Position numbers and translations under genes: made by a program
IMG/VR virus record: IMGVR_UViG_3300043410_001024
Coordinates: 1 to 64,000 of that record
Direction: 5' to 3' (one strand)
Length of the DNA: 64,000 nucleotides
From: a virus
In this document: positions 23,257 to 32,532 of the stretch, piece by piece
Layout of the letters: each line of letters starts with the position of its first letter
How positions within the stretch are numbered: the stretch's first letter is position 1
The notes under the pieces: generated by a model
Told to the model about the DNA's origin: nothing
Seen by the model: only the letters and a program-made list of their open reading frames with translations
Database searches by the model: none

Positions 23257-24849
23257 TTAATAATACGATGAAACAAACACTGGCAATGGTGGTTCCCAGT
23301 CTTCATCCAATTCCTCAATACTCAATGTTTCAAAAATACTTGGATCCCATTCAGCTAATACAGAACTCATTCGTACAACCAACAATACCGCTGATACTAA
23401 ATCATCATGTGCCCCTTGTTTAGCTTTAAAACTAACACCAGATGCAATAAACGTCTTTAATTCACTAATGAATGCACGACTGTTTATTTTCATTTTATCT
23501 TCTTCTATTAAATATTTTAATCTAGCACAAGACGAAATCTTGTTACCAAATGTTGTGTTAAATCCTTTTCTAAACTTTTTAACGTGGCCCTTTTTCATTG
23601 GTTCACTTAGAAATAATCCAGGAAAAGATTCCTCACCAAGATTTTCAATTGTAATAAGCGCACTATCACCAACAGTATTATTTTCAATAGACCAATAGAT
23701 AGAATTAGTATTATCGATTCCAATTTCAGTTTGAATATATTTTAATACTTCTCGAAGCATAATACATTGTGTGTGAATAGGCGTTATGTTATGCTGCCAT
23801 TCTGCAATTTGTGTAAAACTAGGTAATTCAAATACCTCAATACCAGAAAAATCACCCCCAGTACCCAAGCACGGATCTAATGCCACCATATATAAATTAC
23901 CAGGTGTTGGCTTTTTAAACCAACGAACTTCACCCATTTTAAATAATGGTTCTCGCCCGATTAACTCTGTTAATTTAAGACTGTTAATAAGTGTTTCATC
24001 GTATACCAAGAATTCGCAGTTAAATTCTCGTCTAAATCGTTCTTCACCAATACGACCAATTTCGTCTCTTTTCCAATCCTCGTCTCGGTCTGGGTGTTCC
24101 CACCAGTCAGCTTTATATCCATAAAACCCATTTCGTCCAATACCATCTTGACGTTCGTTTCCATATTCATCGAACAAGTCTTTACTTTCTTTCCATATTA
24201 ATGCAAATTGGTCTTCATCTGAATTTGGGGTTGATGTAATAATCGCCCGTCCACCAGTTGATAATGTTGGTGAAATAGATGTCCAAAACTCATTGGCAAT
24301 ATTGGGTTGCACGAATGCAAACTCATCGCAATACAATAAAGAAATAGAAAGACCACGACCTGTGGTACCAGTGGTTGTTTGACTTATTATTCTGGAACCA
24401 TTATCGAATTCCATACTTCCTTTGTTATAGCTAGTTACACCAGCTCGTAAGTAATCTGGACACAATTCATATCCATATCTAATACGTTGCATAATCTCTT
24501 GCGCACCTGTAAATTTATGCGCGGCAACCAAAATAGTTTGATCTGGATGGAACATCGCATACCATAATAGATACGCGGATGCGCATGTGGTTTTACCAGA
24601 TTGTCGCGGTAACATATTAACATTAAATCGACGGGTATGATAACTATTCAAAAGTCCAATTTGGTAATCAAATGGTTCGAAAAGTAATTTACCACGAGTT
24701 GGGTGTTGAATATGAAAGAAGTTTTTTGAAAAATGGATGTAACCATTTTCAGTATCCATACAGGCTAACATATCTTGTATATGTTGTTCTGTCCATTGTT
24801 GTTTGATGTGTGCGCGTTTTGTTAGCGCATTATCGACATTTCTGCCCAT
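23257..24849 (-). CDS. 17: Terminase large subunit gp17
   Basis: ATP-driven DNA packaging motor and headful nuclease. 530 aa (T4 gp17 610). Walker A-like PRQSGKTT at residues 81-88, Walker B LLYCDEFAFV at 171-180, and coupling motif IITSTPNSDED. The C-terminal RNase-H-fold nuclease has YMVALDPCLGTGGDFSGIEV (first catalytic Asp), SIENNTVGDSALI (Glu) and KQGAHDDLVSAVLLV (last Asp). The start is ATG 24849 with GGAG upstream. It is isolated from the upstream gene by a terminator at 24896-24919, so it needs its own late promoter; a CTAAATA box lies about 20 nt upstream. Confidence 0.94.
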   Translation of the reverse strand: MGRNVDNALTKRAHIKQQWTEQHIQDMLACMDTENGYIHFSKNFFHIQHPTRGKLLFEPFDYQIGLLNSYHTRRFNVNMLPRQSGKTTCASAYLLWYAMFHPDQTILVAAHKFTGAQEIMQRIRYGYELCPDYLRAGVTSYNKGSMEFDNGSRIISQTTTGTTGRGLSISLLYCDEFAFVQPNIANEFWTSISPTLSTGGRAIITSTPNSDEDQFALIWKESKDLFDEYGNERQDGIGRNGFYGYKADWWEHPDRDEDWKRDEIGRIGEERFRREFNCEFLVYDETLINSLKLTELIGREPLFKMGEVRWFKKPTPGNLYMVALDPCLGTGGDFSGIEVFELPSFTQIAEWQHNITPIHTQCIMLREVLKYIQTEIGIDNTNSIYWSIENNTVGDSALITIENLGEESFPGLFLSEPMKKGHVKKFRKGFNTTFGNKISSCARLKYLIEEDKMKINSRAFISELKTFIASGVSFKAKQGAHDDLVSAVLLVVRMSSVLAEWDPSIFETLSIEELDEDWEPPLPVFVSSYY

Positions 24850-24895
24850 GTTATAATCTCCATACTTTATTTAGTGTATAGGATTTACATAAGAC

Positions 24896-24919
24896 AAAAA
24901 AATAGCCCCGAAGGGCTAT
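24896..24919 (-). terminator. TTCG-loop terminator upstream of gp17
   Basis: On the minus strand the stem ATAGCCC / GGGCTAT encloses TTCG and is followed by seven T. It ends the transcript of the gene at 24926. Confidence 0.92.
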
Positions 24920-24925
24920 GATTTG

Positions 24926-25507
24926 TTAACGATTTTTGATTTCTCTATATAATCTATGTAAGTTATTAATTAGTGATTCCGCCATTGGGTTTTCACCACC
25001 ATTAACTTTTGGTGGGGCGGCTCTACCTTTACTTGCTAAGTCATCACCGGTTGCGGTAATCGCAGAAATAGCGAGAGTTGTGGGGCCAAGTCCACCGGCA
25101 ATAGAATTACCAAACGTTTCGTCTGCGTGTTCATCACCACCATCGTCATCGACGTCAAATTCTGGTTCATCGATATTGTGTTGTGATAATTCATCTGGTG
25201 CGATTTCTTGTTCATCACCGTGTTTAATAACCATCATATCTTCGATACTAGGTGAACTAAATTCGCTATCACCACCAACAACCATTGTACCGTGAGCTGG
25301 GTCATCTTTTGGTTTGTCCATATTACGTAAGACATCCAAGATGTCACGGATACCACCGGCACCTTGACCACTAACGGTAATATTCATATTGACTGAATCT
25401 TGTTGTGGTTGGTGTCCCATATCTGGACTACCGCCGCATCCGCATTCATCTAGCTGCTTACCAGAATCAATTGCGTTAAGTTTTTTATTTAAATCGACAA
25501 AGTTCAT
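24926..25507 (-). CDS. Acidic virion-associated protein, 193 aa
   Basis: The N-terminus MNFVDLNKKLNAIDSGKQLD is followed by CGCGGSP. The segment VNMNITVSGQGAGGIRDILDVLRNMDK is typical of small structural accessory proteins in cyanophage-type T4 genomes. The middle is very acidic (EPEFDVDDDGGDEHADE) and probably disordered, and a C-terminal helix (SLINNLHRLYREIKNR) is basic. No enzyme motif. Its place just upstream of gp17 in the head/packaging block suggests a head-interior or assembly role, which is inferred. Confidence 0.65.
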   Translation of the reverse strand: MNFVDLNKKLNAIDSGKQLDECGCGGSPDMGHQPQQDSVNMNITVSGQGAGGIRDILDVLRNMDKPKDDPAHGTMVVGGDSEFSSPSIEDMMVIKHGDEQEIAPDELSQHNIDEPEFDVDDDGGDEHADETFGNSIAGGLGPTTLAISAITATGDDLASKGRAAPPKVNGGENPMAESLINNLHRLYREIKNR

Positions 25508-25508
25508 A

Positions 25509-26129
25509 TTATTTTCCTGTTTTTGCAGCTGTTGGTTTTTTAGTTGTTCTTGAACCTATTATGCTGTTACTTGTGGTTGGTTTACTACATTGCATATTTG
25601 ATTTTTCAGAATGTTGCGTTTGTGGAAATAACTCATCGTTTATACCAGAATATTGTTCTAATTTTCTAGATATTGAGTTTAGTGATGATAGGAAACTCAT
25701 CTTATGGTTTTCACCAACTAAGTTTTGATTACATTCTGATTCGTAATCTGTGCCGAGTAATGCGTTATATTTTTTATCATAATGTGCGGTATTCAACTCT
25801 TCTTCAGCAGTTTCAAATTTATTGCGGACGCGAATATTTGACAATGGTGTTGACAGTGCTTCTGAAATATTAGTTGCAATCTGCACACATGTCACTGGAT
25901 AGTTCGTACTAATATCATATACCGATACGCTGATATTTTTTTGATCTGGGAAATCCACTTGGGTTTCTTGGATTGGTGTTGTTTTTGCAGCAGACACGTG
26001 TTCTACTTTATATGTTTGTAGTGCAGTTTTTATTTTATCTGCCATATCTTTTGGTTGTTCACCAACTATTTTCAACTTAAATTCATAATTTTGTTTTGAT
26101 TCTAAGAGGTATTCTTTAAATGATTTCAT
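25509..26129 (-). CDS. Conserved T4-like virion or assembly protein, 206 aa
   Basis: The N-terminus MKSFKEYLLESKQNYEFKLKI is followed by a domain with two beta-alpha-beta-like halves (DMADKIKTALQTYKVEHVSA, PIQETQVDFPDQKNISVSVY, YPVTCVQIATNISEAL, NIRVR). The layout resembles proteins in the neck-to-terminase block of other T4-like phages. The C-terminal third is polar and probably disordered. An AATAAATA box at 26148-26155 and AGGAT upstream of the ATG support late expression. Function not known. Confidence 0.65.
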   Translation of the reverse strand: MKSFKEYLLESKQNYEFKLKIVGEQPKDMADKIKTALQTYKVEHVSAAKTTPIQETQVDFPDQKNISVSVYDISTNYPVTCVQIATNISEALSTPLSNIRVRNKFETAEEELNTAHYDKKYNALLGTDYESECNQNLVGENHKMSFLSSLNSISRKLEQYSGINDELFPQTQHSEKSNMQCSKPTTSNSIIGSRTTKKPTAAKTGK

Positions 26130-26150
26130 AGTTTAATCCTAATAGTGTAT

Positions 26151-26627
26151 TTATTTCATATTCTTTAATTTTTCAATTAAGCTATTTCGGTCGGTTACCA
26201 CAAACCCATCCCCTGCAATATTCACCCCTTTATCGTCAGTTGTATCATTATCCATTTTTTGTTTTTTAAGTTGCAATTCAATCATTTTAAGTTTTTTATC
26301 AATTTTGGCTGATTTGGCATCAACCGCATTTTTTAGCATACTTGATGCAACCTCAAAGATTCGAGCTGAATATCTTGCTTCAACATTCATACCCAGATCC
26401 ATTAAATCGTCATACGCATCAGTTGCGCGTTGTGCTAACGCATCAAACTCTTGGTCACTACCCTCACCTAATCCTTTTACAGCAGGTAATGCGGCTGAGA
26501 TTTTATCAAATTCAGATATATCTCTAAAGTTTACGACTGGCTCGACTGGAGTACTGCGTTTTGGTTCTGTGGGGATGAATTCTTTGTTACTAGGTAAGTT
26601 TAGTATTTCTTCAAGTTTTTTAGTCAT
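26151..26627 (-). CDS. 16: Terminase small subunit gp16 (probable)
   Basis: Recognises DNA and stimulates the gp17 ATPase during packaging. 158 aa (T4 gp16 164). The central region (ALAQRATDAYDDLMDLGMNV, EARYSARIFEVASSMLKNAV, KIDKKLKMIELQLKKQK) gives the long paired helices of T4-type TerS, flanked by a flexible proline-rich N-terminus (EPKRSTPVEPV). The C-terminus has GDGFVVTDRNSLIEKLKNMK, like the short conserved tail of gp16 (VFMGSPTELMDE). Packing with gp4 and gp17 supports the call. Confidence 0.75.
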   Translation of the reverse strand: MTKKLEEILNLPSNKEFIPTEPKRSTPVEPVVNFRDISEFDKISAALPAVKGLGEGSDQEFDALAQRATDAYDDLMDLGMNVEARYSARIFEVASSMLKNAVDAKSAKIDKKLKMIELQLKKQKMDNDTTDDKGVNIAGDGFVVTDRNSLIEKLKNMK

Positions 26628-26636
26628 AGGTTATCC

Positions 26637-27077
26637 TTATTGTTTTCCGCCTTGGTGGAATATATCGTTTTCATTTAATACTCTAAATCGGATACCCTGT
26701 TGTCTACACCATGCAGTGGCAGCTTGCCATTTTGCTTGATTTTTAATAAACTGTTTTTGGTTTGATATACTTTTACCAACCTTTTCTAACAATTGTTGAC
26801 TAGATGGTTTTATTTCAATAAGCTCTACTTGTAGCTTGTTATTATTATCAAGATATTGAATAAAAAAATCTGGTACGTAAACGGTATTTCTGTTAGTTAG
26901 TGGGTCTCTATAAGGAATAGTAATAGCTTCACTTGCCCATTTTTGAATTGCTTTGTTTTTATCACAAAAGTTCATAAAGTGTAATTCCCAAGAACTACGA
27001 TACATTGGTTTTTTATTACCAACGTATTTTTCTGGGTGTTTCATATTAAAAAAACCTTTTGCAAATTTATGTGCCAT
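26637..27077 (-). CDS. 4: Head completion protein gp4 (gp50/gp65)
   Basis: Required for head completion and stable DNA packaging in T4. 146 aa (T4 gp4 150). Characteristic segments: MAHKFAKGFFNMKHPEKYVG, YRSSWELHFMNFCDKN, KWASEAITIPYRDP, YVPDFFIQY and VELIEIKPSSQQ. The E...PDF...EIK arrangement is the PD-(D/E)xK nuclease core, as noted for this family. Start ATG 27077. It lies between gp16 and a virion protein, with 2-10 nt gaps. Confidence 0.9.
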   Translation of the reverse strand: MAHKFAKGFFNMKHPEKYVGNKKPMYRSSWELHFMNFCDKNKAIQKWASEAITIPYRDPLTNRNTVYVPDFFIQYLDNNNKLQVELIEIKPSSQQLLEKVGKSISNQKQFIKNQAKWQAATAWCRQQGIRFRVLNENDIFHQGGKQ

Positions 27078-27079
27078 TG

Positions 27080-27445
27080 TTATACCAATATGTTTCGTGT
27101 TTCATAATTATCAGCAATTGGCTGTATTCTATAACCGAGAACACTTGTTTTATCTCGGTTTGCATTTAGAACTTGCGCCACTAGTTGACTTAGTTGGATT
27201 TCGGGTAATCCTTTTAACGTATCTAACAATGTAAATACATTAACATTATCAGTTCTTGCTTGAGTAAGTAATACTATTGCGGTTGATCTAGCGCTGTCAA
27301 TATCAAATTCTCTTTTTAAAAAGAACCCAACCACAGCATCGATTTCATCAGTTGGAAAACTAATTGTTTTAGTAAAATACTTATCATAGAACTGTCTGGT
27401 ATTTAATAATTTACCATTGTTTGTTAGTGCAGTTGTATCAATCAT
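27080..27445 (-). CDS. Conserved small virion protein of marine T4-like phages, 121 aa
   Basis: Helical protein with AVVGFFLKREFDIDSARSTA, IVLLTQARTDNVNVFTLLDT, LKGLPEIQLSQLVAQVLNANR and the C-terminal TSVLGYRIQP...ETRNILV. I know this pattern from cyanophage-type T4 structural clusters. The exact T4 counterpart is unclear (gp53 has been the nearest positional candidate). It is encoded 2 nt upstream of gp4. Likely a baseplate or neck component by context. Confidence 0.65.
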   Translation of the reverse strand: MIDTTALTNNGKLLNTRQFYDKYFTKTISFPTDEIDAVVGFFLKREFDIDSARSTAIVLLTQARTDNVNVFTLLDTLKGLPEIQLSQLVAQVLNANRDKTSVLGYRIQPIADNYETRNILV

Positions 27446-27455
27446 CTATCGTTTC

Positions 27456-28412
27456 CTATATTAACTTGTTCAGTGATGCTGGTGTCGCACTCATAGTATC
27501 CCCAGTTGGGAATAATACATCCGAAACCCCACCAATATTATTACCATTAGATGAACCAGTGGCGGCACGTTCGGCTGCGGTTTGCGCACCGATTGCATAA
27601 GTTGCGATCTGTGCAAGTTGTGATGCAGTTGTCTGACTAGCCACATCATTAATCGCTGCAGTATTTGGATATGTTTGTCCATATAAAGGTGATGGTGTCA
27701 AATCATAATGCTGTGCTGCAAATCCTTCAGGCCCAGATGTTTCAGTAATTGGTCCGGCACCATAAGCAACCGCTTCATATGCAAGCTTCATAGTATAATC
27801 TTGTGGTTGATTACTACTATGGTCAACTTTATTATGATTCCAATGTGTAATAACTGGGTTGATTAATCTATAGCTATTGTACATATGGCCTGACATTTGA
27901 TACAATGTAACATAATTAAAAAATGGAACTGTACTTCCATTATCTAAACCATATTTTCCATGTATATACGATGGACCTTGTGTTGCATTTCTACCATATG
28001 ATTTACCAGTTGCCGCCACGGTTGGGTCGCTATAATAATATAAGTAGTAATTTTGCCATAATTGATTAATAATATTAGCACTATCATCGTGGAATGTAAT
28101 TTGTGTCTCACCGTATTTATGGGTGGTTTGAATTACTTTTTTTCTATTATATTGATTAGCGGTTTCGGCGGTTACGTTAAAGATTGGTAAGTCCGCAGTT
28201 TTGACTAAAATATTAATTTCATTCCTAAACATAGTTCTTAATTTTATATCCTTTAATGCTTTTGGGTTTATCCCAAATGCAACATGGAATAGAAATTTTG
28301 GTTTAGGAAAAAGTCTAAATTGATCATCAACGAATATACGAGCAGCAGTTTGTCTATCTCGTAGGATTATCGTTGGGTCTGGTTTTAATTGGTCATTAGG
28401 TGTAAAAGGCAT
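27456..28412 (-). CDS. Tail tube/baseplate initiator-like protein (gp54/gp48 type, tentative), 318 aa
   Basis: The start is set at ATG 28412 (MPFTPNDQLKPDPTI). The frame is open further upstream, but those 55 residues translate the gp19 terminator and are not real. Residues about 35-130 (PKFLFHVAFGINPKALKDIK, LPIFNVTAETANQYNRKKVI, GETQITFHDDSANIINQLWQ, NYYLYYYSDP) fit the tail-tube fold used by gp19, gp54 and gp48. The C-terminal third is low-complexity. A CATAAATA box ends 4 nt before the ATG. Which baseplate protein it is cannot be decided from sequence alone. Confidence 0.55.
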   Translation of the reverse strand: MPFTPNDQLKPDPTIILRDRQTAARIFVDDQFRLFPKPKFLFHVAFGINPKALKDIKLRTMFRNEINILVKTADLPIFNVTAETANQYNRKKVIQTTHKYGETQITFHDDSANIINQLWQNYYLYYYSDPTVAATGKSYGRNATQGPSYIHGKYGLDNGSTVPFFNYVTLYQMSGHMYNSYRLINPVITHWNHNKVDHSSNQPQDYTMKLAYEAVAYGAGPITETSGPEGFAAQHYDLTPSPLYGQTYPNTAAINDVASQTTASQLAQIATYAIGAQTAAERAATGSSNGNNIGGVSDVLFPTGDTMSATPASLNKLI

Positions 28413-28416
28413 AAAG

Positions 28417-28424
28417 TATTTATG
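28417..28424 (-). promoter_or_regulatory. Late-type box CATAAATA next to a start codon
   Basis: Minus-strand CATAAATA between the gp19 terminator and the ATG at 28412, with a 4-nt gap to the start codon. Because the terminator blocks read-through, this box is the likely source of the downstream mRNA. Confidence 0.45.
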
Positions 28425-28453
28425 CAAAAAATAAGTTACATTTTTGAAGACAT

Positions 28454-28478
28454 AAAAAAACCCACCGAAGTGGGTTTT
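28454..28478 (-). terminator. TTCG-loop terminator after gp19
   Basis: On the minus strand AAAACCCAC / GTGGGTTTT encloses TTCG and runs on into TTT. It lies 16 nt after the tail tube stop and would strongly end the gp18-gp19 transcript. Confidence 0.92.
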
Positions 28479-28494
28479 CTTACGCATATAATTG

Positions 28495-29124
28495 TTATAT
28501 TGTTGCGTAACCAGTATCCGCAGGACGGTCTGTACTTTCGTATCCAATACCTTCGCCGTATTCAGAAAGTTGAACACAGTTATCTGGTTGAATCATCAAG
28601 TCGATTGTCATGTATGCGGCATCACCGTAGCTTAATGCATTATATTGGGTACTTTGGATATAACATCCATAGCATTCCCATGCTTCTAACACAGTTGCAC
28701 CGTTTGAACCATTTCCACCATCTAGCATTTCAATTGTCATTTTGAACTTGTAATCACCACCAGATGCGGCTGAACTTTGTTCATAGAAATCAAATTGTTT
28801 TTGATTTTGCTGGCCGACGAGTTTTGTAACTTCGCCAGTAGCATTATCACGAATTTTAACAGAGATTGGTTTCCAGGTTGGTTTACCGGCGTAATTGATT
28901 TTACTGTTGTAAACCTCAATTACTTTGTTTTCAAATTCCACATTTGGACGTGCAGCCTCTGAAACTTGTTTAGTAATTTCAGTGGTGTCTGCTGACTCTG
29001 CACCAAATCCAGTAAAGGTAATTCGGAAACGGTATTTCAATTTTGGCATCAAGGTGCCTTCGGTATCTGACCCATTATCTGATTCTAATGGAACCGAAAA
29101 TTTATTTAATGTTGAACTAGCCAT
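28495..29124 (-). CDS. 19: Tail tube protein gp19
   Basis: Polymerises into the inner tail tube. 209 aa (T4 gp19 163). Segments: LKYRFRITFTGFGAESADTT, EITKQVSEAARPNVEFENKV, EVYNSKINYAGKPTWKPISV and KIRDNATGEVTKLVGQQNQK, the standard gp19 order of strand, loop, PxxxF, YAGKxxW, IxVxDD/N. The C-terminal domain has LEAWECYGCYIQSTQYNALS and the closing IDLMIQPDN. It is preceded by AAGGAG 8 nt before the ATG and lies 13 nt after gp18, as in other T4-like phages. Confidence 0.92.
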   Translation of the reverse strand: MASSTLNKFSVPLESDNGSDTEGTLMPKLKYRFRITFTGFGAESADTTEITKQVSEAARPNVEFENKVIEVYNSKINYAGKPTWKPISVKIRDNATGEVTKLVGQQNQKQFDFYEQSSAASGGDYKFKMTIEMLDGGNGSNGATVLEAWECYGCYIQSTQYNALSYGDAAYMTIDLMIQPDNCVQLSEYGEGIGYESTDRPADTGYATI

Positions 29125-29137
29125 TTATATCTCCTTA

Positions 29138-32100
29138 TTAACCTAGTGCTTTAATTTCGCCAGTATTTTTTAAACGTAATGGAATGTAAATGAATTCCAC
29201 TGATTTAACTGGTTCAATAGCGACGTCCAAATATAGTTCATTACGATCTATTCTTGCTGGGGTGTTATTTGTTTCATCACATACCACCACATAGTCATAT
29301 AAAGCACGTTGTCCCACTAATTCAAGTAACAGTTTTTCTGCTGCATAAGCTAGTTCCGCACGAGTGCGTGGGTCGTTAGGTTCAAATAAATATGGTTTTG
29401 CAAGAACTGCAAATTGTCTACGTAATTGGATTACTAAACGTGCAACATTAATTCTATCTAAAGAACTTGCATTTTTCGCGCGTGTATATTGTGCAAAGTT
29501 AACAATACCAGCACCGTTGATAAATGTAATTGCATTTACTTTAATACTAGCTAATGTATCACGTTGACCAACATTTAATGCAACAGTTTTGAACTCGCCT
29601 TCTGATGTAATATAACCAACACTATCAGCGTTAGTAATACCACCACGACGTGTACCCGCTGGTGCAAACCAAGGATAACTTGCGTTGTCACTTAATGCAA
29701 TTGTACGGAGCATCATATGACTTGGTGGAACCGCAATGTTATTACCTAAGTTGTCACTTGTGTAACCCCAAGGATAGAAAAATGCCAAGTATTCATCACT
29801 TGAAACTAACCCACGTTCATTATCTTCCGCAGCACCATTTTGGTTGTTACCCCAATTACTTAACGATGTTGCATCTGGTGCTAATCTAGCAGGTGTGTCA
29901 GCGACGACGAATGCCGTAATTCCACGGTCATAATTCAAGTTTTTCATTTCACCAACAAGCTCTGAGTAGCCAGGGCATGCTATCAAATTGAAAATTCTTG
30001 ATTCATCATCACGAATTTCTTGGTTAGAGTTAACTAATGCTTGTAATGCTTGTACTACAACAGTTCGTTGTGCTTTATGACCAAATGTTCCAGCGCCGTC
30101 GATTTGATTAGCAGCTTCACTAATCCATCTGTGTGGATAATATGGTGCTACGTAATCAGGTTCGCCAAATGTGCCAGATGACCCCATGTATTCATTTGAA
30201 TTACGGAGGTTACGAGCTGTTAGATCAACATAATTGTGAACAAATTTCTTCACGTTGAATCCACTTCTACGTAAGTTCCATAACAACATACCTTTTGGAT
30301 ACAATGCTGGGTCTGGTGCATCGAAATCTAAGAAATCATTTGTCAGCAATACTTCAATGCTGCTAGCATCAGCTGATTTACCATCAGTATTCCATCTTGC
30401 ATCGTGGAAAAGAATACCAGTATCGGTTGATTGATCAGTTGTATCAACTAAAATCCATTTCTTAGGGTTAGCTTGGAAACGATAGATAGCTGGGTAATTT
30501 TCTAAATCAGACATATCAATCCATAAATCACCGTTTTTCAAACGAGTTGAACCATCTGATTGTGTCGTTGGTTTAGTTGCACTTACAATAGGACCGTTAA
30601 CGTCGGTTGCACCTACGCCTTCGCCTAAGTCAGCGTTACGATATCCAATCCATGTGGTACCATTATGAACCATAATATCAACATCATCTGTAATACTATT
30701 GTACCATAATTGGCCATTTGCGGTCGTTGCTGAAATTTCCGAAGCACTTGCAGTTGCAAATCCAGCGGTTTTATCATCTGACAATGCAGTCCACAATGTA
30801 GCGATATAATTATCATTCATATCACCATATAAATTGGTCGTTGGCGTTAAACCAGTATTGGGATCAATCGCACCAAATAACACAGCGAATGGGGTGTTTG
30901 TTCCATCTGCAATTTTGATATCACCACCATTTTCATGTTGGATAACTAATTGATTTGTTGCAACCGCAACGAATGCGGTAACTGAACCACCCAATGAATT
31001 AATAGCTGTCGCTAATGCTTCTGCATTTGCGATAGCTGAATCTGCACCAACGCTTAATAGTACGTCAGTTTCAGAGTGGTCAACCCATGTGTTACTTCCA
31101 GTAGCACTTTCACTAACTGTAAAAGAAACCATAGTGTGTGAACCAAATGTATTATCAAGAATTGGAATACTTTTAATAGTGGTTGGTCCAACTGTTCCAC
31201 GTCTGTAAATTTTAAAGTTAGCCAATACTGGATCACTATCCAAATCATTGTATTTGACATACAATGTGTTTAATGGTAAATTGATACCACCACCGGTTGA
31301 ATCCAATGCTGCCAATGCAGTGATGTGATCTTTATATAGCAATGGTGTATTAGGACTTGACCATGCTTGAACCGCTGAATTATAACGAGTAACAGTCCAA
31401 CTTGCACCCAAATTAGGTGTGGTCGTTTTAATCCAGATTGAACCAGTTGGATTATTATCATCTGATAATCTGTATGCTGGTGGTTGGGTATGTGGTGCAA
31501 TTGTCAATGCAGGTGCATTGTAAGTTGCAGCAGTCATTCCTAATGCTGACAACATATTACCACTAATTGAAATAGTGGTTGCATCTGTTGAATATAATGT
31601 CAATTTTCCATTAATTGATGCAGCTTTTACCCCGGCGATTGATTGAGCATTAATGTAAGTTACTAGCGCATCTAACGTTGCACCAGTACAATTTACAGTG
31701 TTAATAGTCAATGTCGATGCGTTGGTTCCATTGGTAACTGGTGATGAAATTGTTCCTTGAACAGTAGGCCAAGATGCCGCCCATGCGTCTGAGCCAACCT
31801 CAACCCAAGTTCCAGCATCAGCTGCGCCAACATAGGTTGCTGGTTTTTTAAACCATAATTTAATTAATGTGCTTACCGCTACTAAAGCATAGCTACCAAC
31901 AGGTGCGCCAATACTTGATTTAGGGGTATTTTCAACACCATTTACAGTATCAACTTGGTTGATGTCAGTAATAACCAATGGGATTTTGTTTGTAAAAGTT
32001 TGCCCACCGATTACGTCTGCGGTTGCAGAATTCCACTCAAAAATACCATATTTAGAATTTTTGATGTCGAACCAAAATGAACCATCAACTGGTTTACCAA

Positions 32101-32482
32101 CTGGCATAATTGATGTTTTATTCAGTTGGGCTAAATCAATATCAGCACGTACAACATATGCACGATTACTAACACCAAGATAGCTATATGCTGCCTGTAA
32201 TCCATATTCATTTTGTTCTCCAGCATGAACAGGATTGTTGTTTGCATCTGTAATAAATTTGGGAATACCAAATGTATCAGATAAATCTTTTTGGCTGGTA
32301 AGTAAATATACTTTTCCAGCATTTGCTTTTAATGTTCCAGGAGCAGTACCTGTCGCAGCACCATTTTGTTTATTTTCTTCTGATGCAACAATAATCAATG
32401 GTACGGTACCAGGTGCGGCAGAAGTGTAAAAACTTTCGTCAATTACTTGAACACTAACGCCAGGTGAACTAAGTTGAGCCAT
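29138..32482 (-). CDS. 18: Tail sheath protein gp18 (enlarged)
   Basis: Contractile sheath subunit. The N-terminus MAQLSSPGVSVQVIDESFYT and the C-terminal core (RSGFNVKKFVHNYVDLTARN, PPSHMMLRTIALSDNASYPW, FAPAGTRRGGITNADSVGYI, LVIQLRRQFAVLAKPYLFEP, NDPRTRAELAYAAEKLLLEL) are clearly gp18. At 1114 aa it is much longer than T4 gp18 (659). The extra length lies between about residues 130 and 690, a beta-rich, low-conservation region that probably decorates the outside of the sheath. TATAAATA (32525-32532) and GGAG precede the ATG. Confidence 0.95.
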   Translation of the reverse strand: MAQLSSPGVSVQVIDESFYTSAAPGTVPLIIVASEENKQNGAATGTAPGTLKANAGKVYLLTSQKDLSDTFGIPKFITDANNNPVHAGEQNEYGLQAAYSYLGVSNRAYVVRADIDLAQLNKTSIMPVGKPVDGSFWFDIKNSKYGIFEWNSATADVIGGQTFTNKIPLVITDINQVDTVNGVENTPKSSIGAPVGSYALVAVSTLIKLWFKKPATYVGAADAGTWVEVGSDAWAASWPTVQGTISSPVTNGTNASTLTINTVNCTGATLDALVTYINAQSIAGVKAASINGKLTLYSTDATTISISGNMLSALGMTAATYNAPALTIAPHTQPPAYRLSDDNNPTGSIWIKTTTPNLGASWTVTRYNSAVQAWSSPNTPLLYKDHITALAALDSTGGGINLPLNTLYVKYNDLDSDPVLANFKIYRRGTVGPTTIKSIPILDNTFGSHTMVSFTVSESATGSNTWVDHSETDVLLSVGADSAIANAEALATAINSLGGSVTAFVAVATNQLVIQHENGGDIKIADGTNTPFAVLFGAIDPNTGLTPTTNLYGDMNDNYIATLWTALSDDKTAGFATASASEISATTANGQLWYNSITDDVDIMVHNGTTWIGYRNADLGEGVGATDVNGPIVSATKPTTQSDGSTRLKNGDLWIDMSDLENYPAIYRFQANPKKWILVDTTDQSTDTGILFHDARWNTDGKSADASSIEVLLTNDFLDFDAPDPALYPKGMLLWNLRRSGFNVKKFVHNYVDLTARNLRNSNEYMGSSGTFGEPDYVAPYYPHRWISEAANQIDGAGTFGHKAQRTVVVQALQALVNSNQEIRDDESRIFNLIACPGYSELVGEMKNLNYDRGITAFVVADTPARLAPDATSLSNWGNNQNGAAEDNERGLVSSDEYLAFFYPWGYTSDNLGNNIAVPPSHMMLRTIALSDNASYPWFAPAGTRRGGITNADSVGYITSEGEFKTVALNVGQRDTLASIKVNAITFINGAGIVNFAQYTRAKNASSLDRINVARLVIQLRRQFAVLAKPYLFEPNDPRTRAELAYAAEKLLLELVGQRALYDYVVVCDETNNTPARIDRNELYLDVAIEPVKSVEFIYIPLRLKNTGEIKALG

Positions 32483-32524
32483 AATATATTCTCCATAAAT
32501 ACGTTCTATCTAGATCTGTAACTG

Positions 32525-32532
32525 TATTTATA
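32525..32532 (-). promoter_or_regulatory. Late promoter TATAAATA of gp18
   Basis: Perfect T4 late box on the minus strand, 42 nt before the sheath ATG, with a separate GGAG ribosome site downstream. It is the best-formed late promoter in the window. Confidence 0.75.
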
